50,160 bases of DNA, from positions 1 through 50,160 of the forward strand of contig CAMIKG010000035.1 in assembly GCA_946221915.1 (NCBI GenBank), read 5' to 3'. Positions within the stretch are counted from its first letter, which is position 1; each line of letters begins with the position of its first letter. Below the pieces are notes generated by a model that made no database searches, had not been told where the DNA came from, and saw only the letters and a program-made list of their open reading frames with translations. Both the position numbers and the translations under genes were made by a program. Positions 48,748 through 50,160 of this stretch are shown here, one piece after another. The stretch comes from an uncultured Erwinia sp. Its GTDB lineage: Bacteria > Pseudomonadota > Gammaproteobacteria > Enterobacterales > Enterobacteriaceae.

Positions 48748-49482
48748 TTACTGGAAGCGATTGGCTTTATCACGCGCCAGGCGTTCAAGGGCAAAGATCG
48801 CCTGCTGCAGTTCACGCTCCTGGCCGGAGGTGAGATCGACAAAGCGGAAGCTCAGGCGCGGTGTGGACACCGTTTCATTTTTACTGTTGACGCCAGTACG
48901 TTCGCCAATATGCAGCAGTTGCACATCCACTTCGAAGCGGCCATAGGTGCCCAGTTCAACGCGGAAGTTTTTCAGCGTGTCGCCACACTGGATGGCATCC
49001 GGCAGGGATTCGTCCGCCAGTACGCCAATCCCACCCAGCGAAATATCCTGCAGGCGGAAGCGCAGTGTCTCACCGGCTTTCAGGTTGGCTTCACAGAAAA
49101 ATATCGGCTCCAGCGGGGCGCTGACACGGAAGAATTCGCGTCGCTGGAACATCCACAATAGTTCGGGCAGCGGGGCGGTAAAGGCGGGTAAGCCTTCATA
49201 TTCGATGGCGTTGAGCAGCGGCAGGGAGAACTCGACTTTGGCGCCCTGGGTCTCGGCATCGATATGCAGATCATGGGCCTGCAGCGCCAGCTGGTTGTCA
49301 TACTGATTACTGCCGTAATCGACAATCACCTGTTCCTGGTCAACAAATAATAAACGACTAATAAATTGCCCGCGCTCGGTTGCCACGCGCACCGGGGTTT
49401 GCTGTTTTTCCAGATCGCGTAATACCCCCAGTACTGCAAGGGTGCCGCGTTTCAGATACTGCTCATTATCTTCTGATTTCAC
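48748..49482 (-). CDS. ycgR: c-di-GMP-dependent flagellar brake YcgR
   Basis: A 244-residue protein, the E. coli length. The N-terminal YcgR domain (1-110) is followed by a PilZ domain with the c-di-GMP motifs QRREFFRVSAPL (RxxxR) and DISLGGIGV (DxSxxG). Bound to c-di-GMP, YcgR slows the flagellar motor and biases rotation. The start is GTG with GGAG seven bases upstream. A perfect sigma-28 promoter lies in front, so it belongs to the flagellar class 3 regulon. Confidence 0.95.
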   Translation of the reverse strand: MKSEDNEQYLKRGTLAVLGVLRDLEKQQTPVRVATERGQFISRLLFVDQEQVIVDYGSNQYDNQLALQAHDLHIDAETQGAKVEFSLPLLNAIEYEGLPAFTAPLPELLWMFQRREFFRVSAPLEPIFFCEANLKAGETLRFRLQDISLGGIGVLADESLPDAIQCGDTLKNFRVELGTYGRFEVDVQLLHIGERTGVNSKNETVSTPRLSFRFVDLTSGQERELQQAIFALERLARDKANRFQ

Positions 49483-49533
49483 TTACTGCTCCGGTGTGGC
49501 CGTTAAACCATCTGCGCCAGGGTTATGGAGAGA

Positions 49534-49560
49534 ATATCGGCGTGCTGTTGTCAGACTTTA
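49534..49560 (-). promoter_or_regulatory. Sigma-28 (FliA) promoter of ycgR
   Basis: On the minus strand TAAA (49560-49557), exactly 15 bases, then GCCGATAT (49541-49534). The consensus is TAAA-N15-GCCGATAA; only the last base differs. Confidence 0.9.
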
Positions 49561-49632
49561 ACATTTTTCCGCCTGCCGCTGCGCTTTTTCTTTACAAAGT
49601 TTGACTGTAAATCACGTAGTTAGAAATCTTGC

Positions 49633-49640
49633 CTATACTT
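49633..49640 (+). promoter_or_regulatory. Sigma-S-like -10 element upstream of yeaQ
   Basis: CTATACTT, preceded by C/G-containing TTGC, is an ideal extended sigma-S -10. It lies 93 bases before the yeaQ start. Confidence 0.55.
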
Positions 49641-49732
49641 GTTTTTACCAGCGTTTATCGGTCGTCAATTAGCCGAACAGGCAGCTGATGTTGTCGATAA
49701 GTGTGTTAATCAGCAACAATAAGGAGCAGGAA

Positions 49733-49981
49733 ATGGGTATTCTTTCATGGATCATTTTTGGTTTGATCGCCGGGATCATCGCGAAATGGATTATGCCGGG
49801 TAAAGACGGCGGCGGATTTATCATTACCGTAGTGCTGGGGGTGGTCGGTGCGGTGGTCGGTGGCTGGATTAGCACCTTCTTTGGCTTCGGTAAGGTAGAC
49901 GGGTTTAACTTCGGCAGCTTTGTGGTGGCGGTAATTGGCGCCATTGTGGTGCTGTGGATTTACCGTAAGGTGCGGAGTTAG
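49733..49981 (+). CDS. yeaQ: GlsB/YeaQ/YmgE family membrane protein (YeaQ)
   Basis: An 82-residue protein nearly identical to E. coli YeaQ. Three hydrophobic helices with family signatures WIIFGLIAGIIAKWIMPG, GAVVGGWIST and the end VLWIYRKVRS. Members are stress-associated (transglycosylase-associated) proteins, and the molecular role is unclear. AAGGAGCAGGAA precedes ATG 49733; the frame is open 15 codons upstream. Confidence 0.93.
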   Translation: MGILSWIIFGLIAGIIAKWIMPGKDGGGFIITVVLGVVGAVVGGWISTFFGFGKVDGFNFGSFVVAVIGAIVVLWIYRKVRS

Positions 49982-50160
49982 TCTGGCGAGGGTATCGTCT
50001 GGTTAATCTAGATACCCAGGGCGACCATCCCGCGGGCAAGCCGCTACGTAGCCATCGGGATGTTTCCCTTAATCACTGGCTTTTGATGTTGGCTTGAGGC
50101 GTTGTCTGGCGTCAGGTCAATAGTGAATGTCCAGACCGTCACTGGCGGCTCCTCCCACCA
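49982..50160. other. Right end of the window, no gene recognised
   Basis: Two inverted repeats are seen: GGGTATC/GATACCC (49990-50018) after yeaQ and ATCCCG/CGGGAT near 50027-50062. No open frame could be assigned in the remaining bases. Confidence 0.4.

Noticed and set aside
50100..50160. Minus-strand coding remnant at the window end
   Set aside because: Too short and interrupted by stops in every frame read; no family could be recognised.

Overview
The window reads as a chromosomal segment of an enterobacterium, most likely Erwiniaceae (Pantoea, Erwinia or Mixta type). Most encoded proteins are close to Escherichia coli proteins, and their order follows one continuous E. coli segment: purT, yebG, yebE, ptrB, exoX, holE, copD (yebZ), yebY, sdsR, then pphA, rsmF, letB, letA, msrC, proQ, prc, htpX, yebQ, kdgR, yobH, yebO, then yobF, cspC, rlmA, mntP, yobD, manZYX, yoaE. 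The genus is inferred from recalled protein similarity and gene content; no search was run.

Bases 1-7442 are core: purine synthesis (purT with a PurR box), SOS (yebG with a LexA box), DNA metabolism (exoX, holE), protease II, a copper-related pair (copD-yebY, without copC) and the sigma-S small RNA SdsR. Directly after SdsR the synteny with E. coli breaks, and it resumes only at pphA near 23000. The roughly 15 kb between is variable. Its first part (about 8.1-11.9 kb) is visibly AT-rich and carries a tight three-gene operon: a nuclease-like effector, a small middle protein and a Rad50/SMC-like ATPase with a CxxC zinc hook. The layout matches Lamassu/DdmABC and other ABC-three-component (ABC-3C) defence systems. 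It sits beside a decayed P2-type phage replication gene (gpA) and a hicAB toxin-antitoxin pair. The rest of the variable stretch holds a DUF1275 membrane protein, a BLUF-EAL blue-light c-di-GMP protein next to an AriR-like gene, a candidate small RNA or attenuator, a GNAT, a Rid protein, a lipoprotein, an SDR, a cupin, a VirK-type protein and several very small membrane proteins.

Bases 23000-46480 are again core: lipid transport (letAB), the RNA chaperone ProQ with the periplasmic protease Prc, membrane protein quality control (htpX), pectate/ketodeoxygluconate control (kdgR with yebQ), RNA binding and modification (cspC, rlmA, rsmF), manganese export (mntP) and the mannose PTS (manXYZ). Differences from E. 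coli are an MBL-fold hydrolase between yebO and cspC, no recognisable mgrB, a yobF cut short by a stop codon, and overlapping small reading frames in the yoaE leader. The right end (46.5-50.2 kb) holds an inositol-dehydrogenase-like gene divergent from a LacI-type regulator, the flagellar brake ycgR under a sigma-28 promoter, and yeaQ. No tRNA, rRNA, CRISPR array or intact insertion sequence was seen.
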